Shown here piece after piece: positions 25,174 through 34,601 of a DNA stretch of 64,000 nt. Source of the stretch: UBA5859 sp041940025. GTDB taxonomy: Bacteria; Pseudomonadota; Gammaproteobacteria; UBA5859. The position numbers were made by a program, and so were the translations under genes. The stretch spans positions 1 to 64,000 of the forward strand of contig JBGTSY010000007.1 of assembly GCA_041940025.1 (NCBI GenBank), given 5' to 3'. Numbering within the stretch: the stretch's first letter is position 1; every line of letters starts with the position of its first letter. Below the pieces are notes generated by a model that had not been told where the DNA came from, made no database searches, and saw nothing but the letters and a program-made list of their open reading frames with translations.

Positions 25174-26109
25174 TTATCCAAGTGCGCCTTCCAATTCAGG
25201 CAGGACAGTAAACAGATCACCTACCAAACCTATATCGGCCACTTCAAAAATCGGCGCGTCAGCATCCTTATTGATCGCCACGATGGTACCCGCATCTTTG
25301 ATTCCTGCCAGATGCTGAATGGCCCCTGAGATGCCCACTGCAAAATAGAGATCAGGCGCAATGATCTTACCGGTTTGGCCCACCTGAAGATCGCTGGGTG
25401 CAAATCCAGAGTCCACTGCCGCACGGGACGCGCCCACACCAGCACCGAGTTTATCTGCAAGGCTGTAAATGATTGCAAAATTCTCTTCGCTGCCGACACC
25501 CCGTCCGCCGGAGACCACCACTTTGGCAGATTGCAGATCAGGCCGATCACCGCCACTGGTTTCAGTGTTGACGAAACGGGTATGAGTCGGAATGTCAGCC
25601 TCCACACTCACTGTTTCCACAGCAGCACTACCGCCTTGATCGGCAGCACTAAAAGAAGCCACTCGAACCGTACCCACCAGCTTCTTATCATTTGGGGCAT
25701 CTACTTTGACTATGGCGTTACCCGCGTAGACTGGTCGCCTGAAAGTATACTCACCTTCTACACTCATGATATCCGTCACTTGCGCCACATCCAGTAAGGC
25801 AGCGACACGGGGCATCACATCCCGTCCTACGGTGGAACTGCTACCTAATATGTGCGTGTACTCGGCAACCAGTGCGACGATCTGTGGCGCCAAACTAGCC
25901 GCTAGGGCATGTTCGTTGACGTCGTTTTCCACTAACAAGACTTTGTTCACTCCGGAAATCTTGGCAGCTTCAGCCGCAACCCCTTCACCACCTTTTGCAA
26001 AAATCGCCACATCCACTTCACCAATGGCTTGAGCACATTTGACCACTTTGGCAACTGCATCATTTAGTTTGCCGTCCGCTTGTTCTCCTACTACTAATAC
26101 TTTTGCCAT
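25174..26109 (-). CDS. etfA: Electron transfer flavoprotein alpha subunit
   Basis: FAD-carrying subunit of ETF, which collects electrons from acyl-CoA dehydrogenases. The 311-residue length is normal. The C-terminal FAD domain shows VVSGGRGVGSEENF, GASRAAVDSGF, VGQTGKIIAPDLY and VGISGAIQHLAG, all family hallmarks. Its ATG overlaps the etfB stop by one base (TAATG). Together with etfB and the ETF-QO gene upstream it completes the path from acyl-CoA to ubiquinone. A strong terminator closes the transcript. Confidence 0.97.
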   Translation of the reverse strand: MAKVLVVGEQADGKLNDAVAKVVKCAQAIGEVDVAIFAKGGEGVAAEAAKISGVNKVLLVENDVNEHALAASLAPQIVALVAEYTHILGSSSTVGRDVMPRVAALLDVAQVTDIMSVEGEYTFRRPVYAGNAIVKVDAPNDKKLVGTVRVASFSAADQGGSAAVETVSVEADIPTHTRFVNTETSGGDRPDLQSAKVVVSGGRGVGSEENFAIIYSLADKLGAGVGASRAAVDSGFAPSDLQVGQTGKIIAPDLYFAVGISGAIQHLAGIKDAGTIVAINKDADAPIFEVADIGLVGDLFTVLPELEGALG

Positions 26110-26855
26110 TAGAGTAACCCCTTCTCTTTCAACTTACCGACGAGTCCTGCCACATCTTCCACTTTGATACCTGGTTCACGAGCGGATGGCGCACTCCAAT
26201 TTGAGACCGACAACTGATTGCTTCCATCTACGCCCAGATCCGCTAAAGAGAGCGTATCAATAGGTTTACGTTTTGCTTTCATAATATCTGGAAGTTTGAC
26301 GTAGCGAGGTTCGTTCAATCGCAAATCTGCCGACACCACTGCGGGTAAGTCCACTTCAATGGTTTCCAGTCCGGCATCCACTTCTCGAGTCACCTTTGCA
26401 CTGTCACCAGTTAATTCGATTTTGGAAGCAAAGGTCGCTTGTGCACAATTCAACAGTGCGGCCAACATCTGCGCCACTTGGCCAGAGTCATCATCGATAG
26501 CCTGCTTACCTGCAATAATCAGTTGTGTCTCTTCTTTTTCTACCAACGCCTTTAAAGTCTTGGCCACCGCCAATGGCTCTAAGTCGCTTGGCGCTTCTAC
26601 CAGAATCGCTCTATCACAACCCATTGCCAGCACAGTACGTAACTGTTCTTGAGCAGTTGACTCGCCGATGGTGACCGCAATCACCTCTTCAGCTTCGCCA
26701 CGCTCTTTAATTCGTAACGCCTCTTCAACAGCGATTTCGTCGAAAGGATTGACGCTCATTTTGACGCCATCCAAGTTGACACCGGAATTGTCCGACTTCA
26801 CTTGGATGCGGACGTTATAGTCCACCACCCGTTTGACTGGAACCAAAATTTTCAT
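26109..26855 (-). CDS. etfB: Electron transfer flavoprotein beta subunit
   Basis: AMP-binding subunit of ETF, 248 residues. MKILVPVKRVVDYNVRI at the start, NPFDEIAVEEALR, GCDRAILVE, and the signature segment VDLPAVVSADLRLNEPRYVKLPDIMKAKRKP are typical. It forms an operon with etfA (one-base overlap) and lies about 100 bases after the ETF-QO gene on the same strand; a shared transcript is possible but not shown. Confidence 0.97.
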   Translation of the reverse strand: MKILVPVKRVVDYNVRIQVKSDNSGVNLDGVKMSVNPFDEIAVEEALRIKERGEAEEVIAVTIGESTAQEQLRTVLAMGCDRAILVEAPSDLEPLAVAKTLKALVEKEETQLIIAGKQAIDDDSGQVAQMLAALLNCAQATFASKIELTGDSAKVTREVDAGLETIEVDLPAVVSADLRLNEPRYVKLPDIMKAKRKPIDTLSLADLGVDGSNQLSVSNWSAPSAREPGIKVEDVAGLVGKLKEKGLL

Positions 26856-26953
26856 ATATTTCCCCCTGAAAGAAATCTACCTCGATTAACAGTATCCTGG
26901 AACTGTTATCAATGCAGACGGTTCGTGTTTGAAAACTAAAAGCTACTCAATGA

Positions 26954-28564
26954 TTACAAATTCTGATAGTTAGGTCCTGAGCCCCCTTCTGGCGGCACCC
27001 ACGTAATGATCTGGTAAGGATCCTTAATGTCGCAGGTTTTACAATGCACACAATTTGAGGCGTTAATTTGCAAGCGCAAGCCGCCCTGCTCTTCATCTTC
27101 TACCATTTCATAGACCCCAACTGGACAGAAACGAGTACAGGGATTGTTATATTCCTCTAAACATTTCGTCGAACAGATAGTGGTATCCGCGACTTTTAGA
27201 TGTACCGGCTGATCTTCGTCATGCTCGGTGGCGGCAAGATACTGTGATGCCAGACGATCTCTAGGAGCGAGCGTTCGCTCTGCAAATTCTCGATTGGGTG
27301 GTACATAAGAAGCCACTTTTTGCAGTTCTGAATGATCCGCATGGTTCGCCAGAGTCCAAGGTGTGAGACCACCAGTGACGGTTTCAATTCCGGCATTGAT
27401 TAAGCCCATCAACATGCCATTGCGAAATCCCGGTCGGACATTACGAACCTTATGCAGCTCTTTAGCAGTGGCCGAAGCCAAAAATGCTTGGTAGTACCCT
27501 TCCCCGCTCTTATTTTCGGTGTAGTGTTTAGCCGCCAAAATTCCGCTATTCATGGCGGTATGGATGCCCTTTAATTTCGGCATATTAAGCATACCCGCCG
27601 CATCTCCAATCATGAGGGCACCGGGCATTTCCAACTTGGGCATAGACTGATACCCGCCTTCACTAATGGCTCTAGCCCCGGCGGAGATGATTTCACCCCC
27701 TTCGAAAAATCCGTCGAACATGGGATGATGCTTGAACTGCTGGAAACACTCAAATGGCATCAGATTGGGATCCTGATAATCCAGGCCCACAACAAATACT
27801 ACGGATACCCTGTCGTTGTCTAAATGATAAACAGAAGCACCACCATAGGTCATATTATCCAGGGGCCAACCAAACATATGTTGCACCAAACCAGGAGTCA
27901 CTCGACCTTCTGGCAACTGCCATAACTCTTTAAAACCAATTCCGTAAGTTTGTGGATCAGATTCGTTGTCCAGTTTGAAATGCTTAATTAGCTGCTTGGA
28001 AAGACTACCCCGACATCCCTCAGATAAGATTGTCAGCTTGGCATGAATATCAATTCCAGGGGTATATCCCGATTTTTCATTACCTTCTTTATCGATACCC
28101 ATATCGCCAACACGCACGCCCATGACTGCGCCCTGATCATCAAACAGCGCGTCTACGGCCGCGAACCCTGGATAAATTTCTACCTCTAGCGCTTCTGCTT
28201 TTTCTCCCAACCAGGCGCACATGGCCCCCAGAGAAACAATATAGTTGCCGTGGTTATTCATCTGTGGTGGATTGAGCGGAAACTTAATCGACCGTTTTGA
28301 GGTCATAAAAAAGAATTCATCCTTGGTGACATCCACGCATACTGGTGGAGGATTATCACGCCAATCGGGAAATAGCTCGTCGAGCGGTCCCGGCTCTATC
28401 GCGGCCCCAGCTACGCTGTGAGCGCCTACCATAGATGCTTTTTCTAATACACAGACACTGGTATCTGGAGAGAGTTGTTTAAGTTTAATGGCGGTTGCCA
28501 GACCGGCTGGCCCGGCACCCACGATGACCACGTCATACTCCATCACATCGCGTTCTTCAGTCAT
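26954..28564 (-). CDS. Electron transfer flavoprotein-ubiquinone oxidoreductase
   Basis: Membrane-associated iron-sulfur flavoprotein passing electrons from ETF to ubiquinone. The 536 residues start with a dinucleotide-binding motif for FAD (VVIVGAGPAGLATAIKL) and carry GDAAGMLNMPKLKGIH in the middle. The C-terminal domain holds the 4Fe-4S ligands (CSTKCLEEYNNPC, RFCPVGVYE, NCVHCKTCDIKDP). Full-length and intact. It sits between the acyl-CoA dehydrogenase gene and etfBA, which fits a single oxidation module. Confidence 0.95.
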   Translation of the reverse strand: MTEERDVMEYDVVIVGAGPAGLATAIKLKQLSPDTSVCVLEKASMVGAHSVAGAAIEPGPLDELFPDWRDNPPPVCVDVTKDEFFFMTSKRSIKFPLNPPQMNNHGNYIVSLGAMCAWLGEKAEALEVEIYPGFAAVDALFDDQGAVMGVRVGDMGIDKEGNEKSGYTPGIDIHAKLTILSEGCRGSLSKQLIKHFKLDNESDPQTYGIGFKELWQLPEGRVTPGLVQHMFGWPLDNMTYGGASVYHLDNDRVSVVFVVGLDYQDPNLMPFECFQQFKHHPMFDGFFEGGEIISAGARAISEGGYQSMPKLEMPGALMIGDAAGMLNMPKLKGIHTAMNSGILAAKHYTENKSGEGYYQAFLASATAKELHKVRNVRPGFRNGMLMGLINAGIETVTGGLTPWTLANHADHSELQKVASYVPPNREFAERTLAPRDRLASQYLAATEHDEDQPVHLKVADTTICSTKCLEEYNNPCTRFCPVGVYEMVEDEEQGGLRLQINASNCVHCKTCDIKDPYQIITWVPPEGGSGPNYQNL

Positions 28565-28694
28565 CCAATCTTACCCCGTGTTGGTCTATTACATTGTTTC
28601 ACCGGCTTAAAGCGCGCGGAAGAATAGCATAGTTGCCATCAAAATATTAGCCTGGGTTTCGCTACACCTTATACTACAGACAAGTACAAATAAG

Positions 28695-30449
28695 TTATAT
28701 ATCTGATTGATTTAAAATATTTTTTGACATGACTCTGGCGTGATATACGTGAGATTGAGGTAAAATATGCGCATAGAAAAATCGCCCTGCGGCCAGCTTT
28801 CGATGAAAAAATGGCTGTTTCTCTTTCGCCAACGCGTGTCCACAAGCGAGCAACCAATAGTAACCCAACGCCACCGTGCCAAAGAGGTTTAAGTAGGGAA
28901 CGGCGGCGCACTTGCCGTAGACAGGATCATCACGATGACTCAGAAGGTACTCTGTGGCCTCCCTTAACAGGTTTAGGGAGTGGCGCAAGTTATTGCTCAT
29001 CTCATTCAGCCGGTTGGGTGCGCTATCGATGGCTGTATCTATGAGACTTAAGTACTGTTCTACTGTGGCGCCGTTCGCAAAAGGCAGTTTTCTGGTGACC
29101 AAATCCAATGCCTGAATACCATTCGTACCTTCATAGATGCGCGCGATCCGTGCATCTCGCATGCATTGTTCCACACCATAATCATGCATATAGCCTACGC
29201 CACCGTGGACCTGCACACCAAGATCGGTGACCAGGGAAGCACTATCGGTTAAATATGCCTTGCACACCGGAGTCAGTAGCTCAACCAACTGTTTCGCTTC
29301 CTCCCGTTGCCGGGCGTCGGGGGCGCTGTTGGCCAGATCCAGATACCTGGCTGTATCCATAGACAACATTCGGCAGCCTTCAATGTACGATCGCATCGTT
29401 AGCAGCATTCGTAGCACATCCGGGTGATGGGCGATCGGCTCAGCCTTAGTCACATCCTCTGTCGCTTCGCGTCCCTGTAAACGTTCTTGCGCATAAGCGC
29501 GGGTCAATTGATAACTCTTTTCCGCAGTGCCAAGCCCCTGCAACCCTACAAACAAGCGCTCAGAATTCATCATCGTAAACATTGAAGCCAAACCACGATT
29601 CGGCTCCCCGACTAAATATCCGGTTGCCCCTTCAAATTGCATCACACAGGTGGAGGAGCCATGAATACCCATCTTATTCTCAATGCCTGCACAGTAAACC
29701 CGATTTTGCTCCCCCAAATCACCATTTTCTTTCACTAACATTTTTGGCACCAAGAACAGTGAAATGCCTTTGCTGCCTGCCGGCGCATCCGGCAAGCGCG
29801 CAAGTACGGAATGCACAATATTTTCCGTCAGATCATGCTCGCCGCCGGAAATAAAAATCTTCGTCCCGGTAAGCTTGTAACTGCCATCTGCCTGCGGTTC
29901 CGCCTTAGTGGACAAGAGTCCTAGATCGCTACCGGCCTGTGGTTCGGTGAGACACATCGTGCCCGTCCAGCGGCCTGCAGCCATAGGCGGTAAGAATCTT
30001 TCTTTGAGTTCCGGGGTAGTGTATTGATAGAGCGCTTCCACCGCGCCCTCAGTCAAACAGGGGTAAAGTGAAAAGGCCATGGAGCCCGATACCAACATCT
30101 CTTTCACCGCGGTGGCGATCACTTGTGGCATATCTTGACCACCCACCTCTGCGGGCAAAGGTAAGCCGATCCATCCTCCGGCAGCATAATCTTGATAGGC
30201 TTGCTTTAAACCTGGCGGCGTGCTCACCTGTCGACTTTGGGCATCGTACTGACAACCCACTTGATCTGCCTCTGCATCGATGGGTGCGACAGAGTTTTCA
30301 ATCAACTTCCCCGCTTCTTCCAACACGCTCTGTAATGTTGCCCGATCAAAAGCAGCGAACTTCTCGCTCTTCAGTAGCGGTTCGATATCAAGAACCTCAT
30401 CCAGAATGAAATTGAATTCTTCTAACGGTGCTTTGTATGCAGCAGGCAT
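28695..30449 (-). CDS. Acyl-CoA dehydrogenase, large (FadE5-like) form with C-terminal extension
   Basis: A 584-residue flavoenzyme catalysing the first, FAD-dependent step of beta-oxidation. Core motifs: MCLTEPQAGSDLG and GTKIFISGGEHD in the middle domain, and VQVHGGVGYMHDYGVEQ then RIARIYEGTNGIQALD, where the Glu before GTN is the likely catalytic base. A 120-residue C-terminal helical domain follows, as in acyl-CoA dehydrogenases of the 580-600 residue class. Electrons should go to the ETF encoded downstream. Chain-length preference cannot be read. Upstream are the DUF2889 and FadN-type genes. Confidence 0.93.
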   Translation of the reverse strand: MPAAYKAPLEEFNFILDEVLDIEPLLKSEKFAAFDRATLQSVLEEAGKLIENSVAPIDAEADQVGCQYDAQSRQVSTPPGLKQAYQDYAAGGWIGLPLPAEVGGQDMPQVIATAVKEMLVSGSMAFSLYPCLTEGAVEALYQYTTPELKERFLPPMAAGRWTGTMCLTEPQAGSDLGLLSTKAEPQADGSYKLTGTKIFISGGEHDLTENIVHSVLARLPDAPAGSKGISLFLVPKMLVKENGDLGEQNRVYCAGIENKMGIHGSSTCVMQFEGATGYLVGEPNRGLASMFTMMNSERLFVGLQGLGTAEKSYQLTRAYAQERLQGREATEDVTKAEPIAHHPDVLRMLLTMRSYIEGCRMLSMDTARYLDLANSAPDARQREEAKQLVELLTPVCKAYLTDSASLVTDLGVQVHGGVGYMHDYGVEQCMRDARIARIYEGTNGIQALDLVTRKLPFANGATVEQYLSLIDTAIDSAPNRLNEMSNNLRHSLNLLREATEYLLSHRDDPVYGKCAAVPYLNLFGTVALGYYWLLACGHALAKEKQPFFHRKLAAGRFFYAHILPQSHVYHARVMSKNILNQSDI

Positions 30450-30626
30450 CGGTACTCCTTTACAAACGATTACGCACCAAACACTATGCGAATTGATCCT
30501 ATGATGCTCTAAAGCTTTGTATGGTCGAAGTAAACGAACACACCTTCCCGATATATCTAAGAGGCATTCTTATCCGTTGACCAGACTTCATCTAACGCAG
30601 AATAACGTCGCGACCGCATCACTTCC

Positions 30627-31157
30627 TTAAGCGTATTTTTTAGCCCTTAGCTGTTGCAGTTTTAACGCCACTACTTCTCCATCTTGCCGCATCACATGAC
30701 AACTGTCGACAATGTGTTCCTGCCAGTGTTGTTCATTTAGGCCACCTTCCTGACCTTTGGCCGCAAAAGATGCCTGCAAGATTGCTGGCGCCATCTGTGT
30801 CACTAACGTATTCACGTGCATACAACCTTTGATACCGCCAGTACGCTCAAAGAGCGCGCGACGGAAACCTCTCTGAATGGAAAGACCGATCAATTGCTCA
30901 CTTTGCGCCTCAATGGCACTACATTGGTCGCCGGGTGTGTCTAACATCTCGATTTGAGCGTGATCGATACGCAGCTGCTCATCCAATACCAGAGTCACTC
31001 GCATGGTATGGAGATCGCCTCCCGCTGGGATCTGTTTTCCGCCATAGGTTTGCAGTGGCAGACCTCTATCGTCGTCCAATGTACCGATGGCTTTTATTTT
31101 ATTATCTTCCAGAGCAAAGCACTCTATTTCAATATTTCGACTATGTAATAACTTCAT
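30627..31157 (-). CDS. DUF2889-family protein
   Basis: A 176-residue soluble protein of a conserved family without assigned function. Family-like features are the opening HSRNIEIECFALEDNKIKAIG, the GGDLHTMRVTLVLDEQLRI segment, a Cys in DTPGDQCSAIEAQSEQLIGLSIQRGF, and the GGIKGCMHVNTL motif. The Cys/His content suggests a possible metal site. It lies 7 bases after the FadN-type gene and 180 bases before the acyl-CoA dehydrogenase, so it is probably expressed with acyl-CoA oxidation genes; that is the only clue to its role. Confidence 0.83.
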   Translation of the reverse strand: MKLLHSRNIEIECFALEDNKIKAIGTLDDDRGLPLQTYGGKQIPAGGDLHTMRVTLVLDEQLRIDHAQIEMLDTPGDQCSAIEAQSEQLIGLSIQRGFRRALFERTGGIKGCMHVNTLVTQMAPAILQASFAAKGQEGGLNEQHWQEHIVDSCHVMRQDGEVVALKLQQLRAKKYA

Positions 31158-31164
31158 GCTGCGT

Positions 31165-33438
31165 TTAGTTTCTCAATCTTTTTCCCGTTTTCAACATATG
31201 TTCGATTCGGTCTTGGGTAGTGGATTGTTTCAGGTGTTTTAAAAAATAATATCGTTCCAGCCTATCAAATTCTGCCTCCGAAACGTGACCTTGTCTTTCA
31301 TCGGCTGACACAACTTTTGCTATGGAGAGCGCGATGGATAAATCCACTTCTGTTAACTTTCCCTGTTGGTGAAGCTGTTCCGCATGCTGTGACAGATGCT
31401 TAAACCGGGCCACGCCATCGAGTTTAACCTCTTGTGGCGGTTCTGGTTTAAACTCATCGGCAAGCTTGATGGCATATTGTTTAGCGCTGACTAATACCCG
31501 CTGCGGATGCATCTGTATGGGATCGTACGGTTTCAGATAGCCAAAATTTTTCGCTTGCTGCGCAGATCCTGACACCCGAGCAAACAACAGATTTTCAAAA
31601 ACCGTCAGTGGTACCTCACTAAGATTTCCCCAATTCATGCACAGCGTCTTGAGCCCGCCTCCAGCAGGGATTAACCCCACACCAATTTCCACCAATCCGG
31701 CATTCAACTCTGCATGGGCGAGGGCGGCATCACACTGCATGAGTAACTCACAGCCGCCGCCCAACGCTAATCCTCTAGCTGCGGCCACCACCGGAAAAGA
31801 GGCCCCTCTTAAGCGAGTCAGTACCAATTGCAGCTGCGCCAAGAACTCATCTACCTCCGACCAAAGATTGCGATGAGCACGCGCTAAAAAGAAGTTGAGA
31901 TCTGCCCCCACAGAAAAATGTGGGCCATCGCTGCCAATGACCAATGCCTGTAGATGAGTAGGTACCTGATCGATTACTTGCTCGATAAAGCCCACTAATG
32001 CAGGATCGAGCACATTCAACTTAGTGGTGAATTCAAGGCAACCCACTCCATCGCCGAGATCCCAAAGGGCGCCTGACTCCGATTGCAACACCGCTGCACC
32101 TGTTGCCTTACAATCCGCTAACTGAATTTGCTGTTTTGCTCGCGGGATGGGGTGGTACTTGCCGTCAAATCCCAACATTTCTTGAGACTCAGGACCCTGG
32201 CGATAGCAGGATTCATGGCCCGCCTCCAACATTTGCCGCAGGCGCTCAGGAATCGGTCTTTCCTGTTGTTCTAAATGGGCGGCAAAGCGCGCTACGCCAA
32301 TTTTATCTAACAACTCAAATGGTCCCCAACGCCAGTTATAGCCTAGACGCATCGCCGTATCGATGTCCGCTGCCGAATGAGCAATTTGATCGGCGATTTC
32401 CAGAGTGTAAACAATTAATCCAGAGAGAAAATCCCACACAAATCGGCCACGCACACCAGGATCGTCCAACAATTGATTGAACCCCATACTCTTGGCAAGT
32501 GCGAGAGCTTCTGCATCCGTTGGCCGATAATCCCCGCTTTGTGTGACGGTTTCACTCACCTTTTTGTCTTCGGTGCGAATGATGCGGTAAAAGCCGCCTG
32601 GCCCCTTACGACCAATGGCGCCTTTGCGCAGCATTATCTCTATTAAATCCGGCATGCCCAATACCGGCTGTGCATAGTCATCTTTTTCCAGTTGGCTGCG
32701 AAAATTTCGAGCGATAAGCGCAATGGTGTCTAAACCGATTAAATCCGCAAGTCCAAATACTCCAGTTTTTGGCATGCCAAGTGGCTGGCCTGTTATCGCA
32801 TCCGCCTCTTCAATTTTAATATCATATTTAAGTGCTAGCTGTATTCCATTGAGAATTAAAAATATTCCAAGCCTATTTGCGATAAATCCTGGCGTATCCT
32901 CGGCAACTACCACTGTCTTCCCAAGTCGTTGTTCACAACACTCAATCAGTCTCTGCGTCGTTTCAGCTTCAGTGCCAGGACCATTCACAAACTCCAATAA
33001 CTGCATATAACGAGGAGGATTAAAAAAATGTGTGAGAGCGAATCGCCTTTTAAAATCTGTGCTGCAATTCGCGGTTAATTCGGACAGTAATATCCCGGAG
33101 GTATTACAACTGATTAAGCAGTGACTAGGTAAGTGGTCCTGAAGCTGGGCGTAGAGCTTTCTCTTTGCCTCTAGATCTTCCACAATCGCCTCTATCACCC
33201 AATCACACTGCGCGAGTTTTTCCCACTCGCCCACAACAGCCGTCTCGATTAGTTCAATAGATGCAGGATCCATGAGCGCCGCTGGTTTACGGGAAAGCAG
33301 TCCTTCCAGTGCTCGATCTAAAGTCTGCTGTTGCAGCTCATATAGCACTACCGGGATCCCAGCATTGGCAAATTGCGCCGCAATGCCAGAACCCATCACC
33401 CCCGCACCAATCACAGCCACCTGACTAATCGGTTGCAT
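31165..33438 (-). CDS. 3-hydroxyacyl-CoA dehydrogenase/enoyl-CoA hydratase, FadN-type
   Basis: Bifunctional beta-oxidation enzyme of 757 residues with the domains in FadN order, reversed relative to FadB. The NAD-binding dehydrogenase comes first (VIGAGVMGSGIAAQFANAG near residue 10, then FFNPPRYMQLLEFV and DTPGFIANRLG). The crotonase domain comes last (HFSVGADLNFF, then RGLALGGGCELLMQCD and EIGVGLIPAGGG). Both active regions look intact. AGGA precedes the ATG. No thiolase gene is adjacent, so the final step is encoded elsewhere. The TetR gene lies upstream on the same strand, separated by a structured hairpin. Confidence 0.93.
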   Translation of the reverse strand: MQPISQVAVIGAGVMGSGIAAQFANAGIPVVLYELQQQTLDRALEGLLSRKPAALMDPASIELIETAVVGEWEKLAQCDWVIEAIVEDLEAKRKLYAQLQDHLPSHCLISCNTSGILLSELTANCSTDFKRRFALTHFFNPPRYMQLLEFVNGPGTEAETTQRLIECCEQRLGKTVVVAEDTPGFIANRLGIFLILNGIQLALKYDIKIEEADAITGQPLGMPKTGVFGLADLIGLDTIALIARNFRSQLEKDDYAQPVLGMPDLIEIMLRKGAIGRKGPGGFYRIIRTEDKKVSETVTQSGDYRPTDAEALALAKSMGFNQLLDDPGVRGRFVWDFLSGLIVYTLEIADQIAHSAADIDTAMRLGYNWRWGPFELLDKIGVARFAAHLEQQERPIPERLRQMLEAGHESCYRQGPESQEMLGFDGKYHPIPRAKQQIQLADCKATGAAVLQSESGALWDLGDGVGCLEFTTKLNVLDPALVGFIEQVIDQVPTHLQALVIGSDGPHFSVGADLNFFLARAHRNLWSEVDEFLAQLQLVLTRLRGASFPVVAAARGLALGGGCELLMQCDAALAHAELNAGLVEIGVGLIPAGGGLKTLCMNWGNLSEVPLTVFENLLFARVSGSAQQAKNFGYLKPYDPIQMHPQRVLVSAKQYAIKLADEFKPEPPQEVKLDGVARFKHLSQHAEQLHQQGKLTEVDLSIALSIAKVVSADERQGHVSEAEFDRLERYYFLKHLKQSTTQDRIEHMLKTGKRLRN

Positions 33439-33461
33439 ACAATTCCTAACTGATTGAATAA

Positions 33462-33467
33462 ATTATA
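33462..33467 (-). promoter_or_regulatory. Possible -10 element for the FadN-type gene
   Basis: A TATAAT on the minus strand, 24 bases before the ATG at 33438. No good -35 hexamer is present at 16-18 bases, so the promoter, if real, may need an activator. It lies downstream of the hairpin that probably ends the tetR transcript, as expected for an independent promoter. Confidence 0.35.
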
Positions 33468-33581
33468 TTAATTGGCTCGATAAAGCCCGCTCAAGATATT
33501 TTATCTTAGCAATATGCCAAGTTGATTGAACTATCGATTTTTGAAAACGATTTCACGAACTTCGTAAACGTGTGGGAGAAT

Positions 33582-33657
33582 AAAAAAAGAGACCGCTGGA
33601 CCCCCAACAGTGGCTGATTATTTCACAGCCCTCTGATGGGAGCAACCTGGGCGGTCT
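33582..33657 (-). terminator. Long nested hairpin with T-tract between tetR and the FadN-type gene
   Basis: Read on the minus strand, three nested helices stack into one elongated stem: 7 pairs (33651-33657 with 33590-33596), 5 pairs (33638-33642 with 33601-33605, one G-U) and 5 pairs (33626-33630 with 33612-33616), followed directly by seven T. It lies about 70 bases after the tetR stop. It can act as the tetR terminator, but it is longer and more structured than a normal one and might be the 3' part of a small RNA. Confidence 0.55.
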
Positions 33658-33725
33658 TAGCTCCATTCAATTAGCTTTTTTATTTTATTATTTAGTTGCT
33701 TATGGTTTTTTTATCAACTTTTTTA

Positions 33726-34409
33726 CTAATTGAACTGATTCAATGAAACAGTGTCGCCCTGAGTAGATTCTTGGCTCACCACAGGTGCGATATTCAGCTG
33801 CATGGGTGCGCCACCAATGCCTCGACAGAAGGTGTAATAGAGAGCACGGATCCCTTTCAAGGTAGAATCCTGAGGTTGTTCACGCATTTGCAGAAAACTG
33901 CCTTCGATCATCATCGACATGGCCCTGGCCAAAGAGGCTGCTTCTTCATTAAAAGAAAAAATACCCTGAGCCCGACCGGTCTCTAAAGTTTCCACCATGA
34001 ATCGTTCATATTCCTCATTACCGCGCGCTTTAAATTCCCGGTAGAAATCTGGGTTAATGCGACCCACATCAAGAATATAGCCGGTGACACTATCTAACAG
34101 ATTATTGTCCTGAAGGATGGCGATTATGCCTTCGAAAAAGAGACGAATACGTACCTCAGGACGCTTCTCCTCTTCCATCGGTAGAAAAACATGTTTACGA
34201 ACGAATTTACGTAGGCGCTTTAAACACTCAAAATAGAGCGCATCTTTGCTGGCGAAGTGCCAGTAGAGTGCCCCCTTGGTTAAATTGGTTGCTTTGGCTA
34301 TTTGATCTACGGATACACCTTCGTAGCCAAATTTTCCAAATAGTTTAAAGGCTGCCTCAACAATAGATTCCCGGGTTTCAGCGCTGTTTGTCGCTGGTTT
34401 GCGAGCCAT
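33726..34409 (-). CDS. TetR/AcrR-family transcriptional regulator
   Basis: A 227-residue regulator with an N-terminal helix-turn-helix (ARESIVEAAFKLFGKFGYEG-like opening, then VDQIAKATNLTKGALYWHF and SKDALYFECL) and a ligand-binding helical C-terminus. The ATG at 34409 has GGGAG 8 bases upstream and is preferred over the GTG at 34424. Its position between the beta-oxidation genes and a divergent lipase/acyl-CoA synthetase set suggests a fatty-acid or acyl-CoA responsive repressor. An inverted repeat just upstream is a candidate autoregulatory operator. The ligand is not known. Confidence 0.88.
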   Translation of the reverse strand: MARKPATNSAETRESIVEAAFKLFGKFGYEGVSVDQIAKATNLTKGALYWHFASKDALYFECLKRLRKFVRKHVFLPMEEEKRPEVRIRLFFEGIIAILQDNNLLDSVTGYILDVGRINPDFYREFKARGNEEYERFMVETLETGRAQGIFSFNEEAASLARAMSMMIEGSFLQMREQPQDSTLKGIRALYYTFCRGIGGAPMQLNIAPVVSQESTQGDTVSLNQFN

Positions 34410-34429
34410 AATGGATACTCCCACGCAAG

Positions 34430-34452
34430 GACCAGCTTTTGGCCGGCTGGTC
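34430..34452. promoter_or_regulatory. Inverted repeat, candidate TetR operator
   Basis: GACCAGC (34430-34436) and GCTGGTC (34446-34452) form perfect 7-base arms around a 9-base spacer, 21 bases upstream of the tetR ATG. TetR-family proteins commonly bind such dyads in their own promoter. A related shorter dyad (CGGTC/GACCG, 34550-34572) lies before the divergent lipase gene. Confidence 0.4.
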
Positions 34453-34601
34453 GATATTTAAATTCATGGTTAAGTGGTGAGTTTTCGATTTATTTATATA
34501 TTTTTTCTTATTTTAACCGCTACTTACGTTAATTTCGGTTGAAACTGAACGGTCTATAAGAGTTATCGACCGGTAATTTTTTTTCTGGAGAAAATAATTA
34601 A

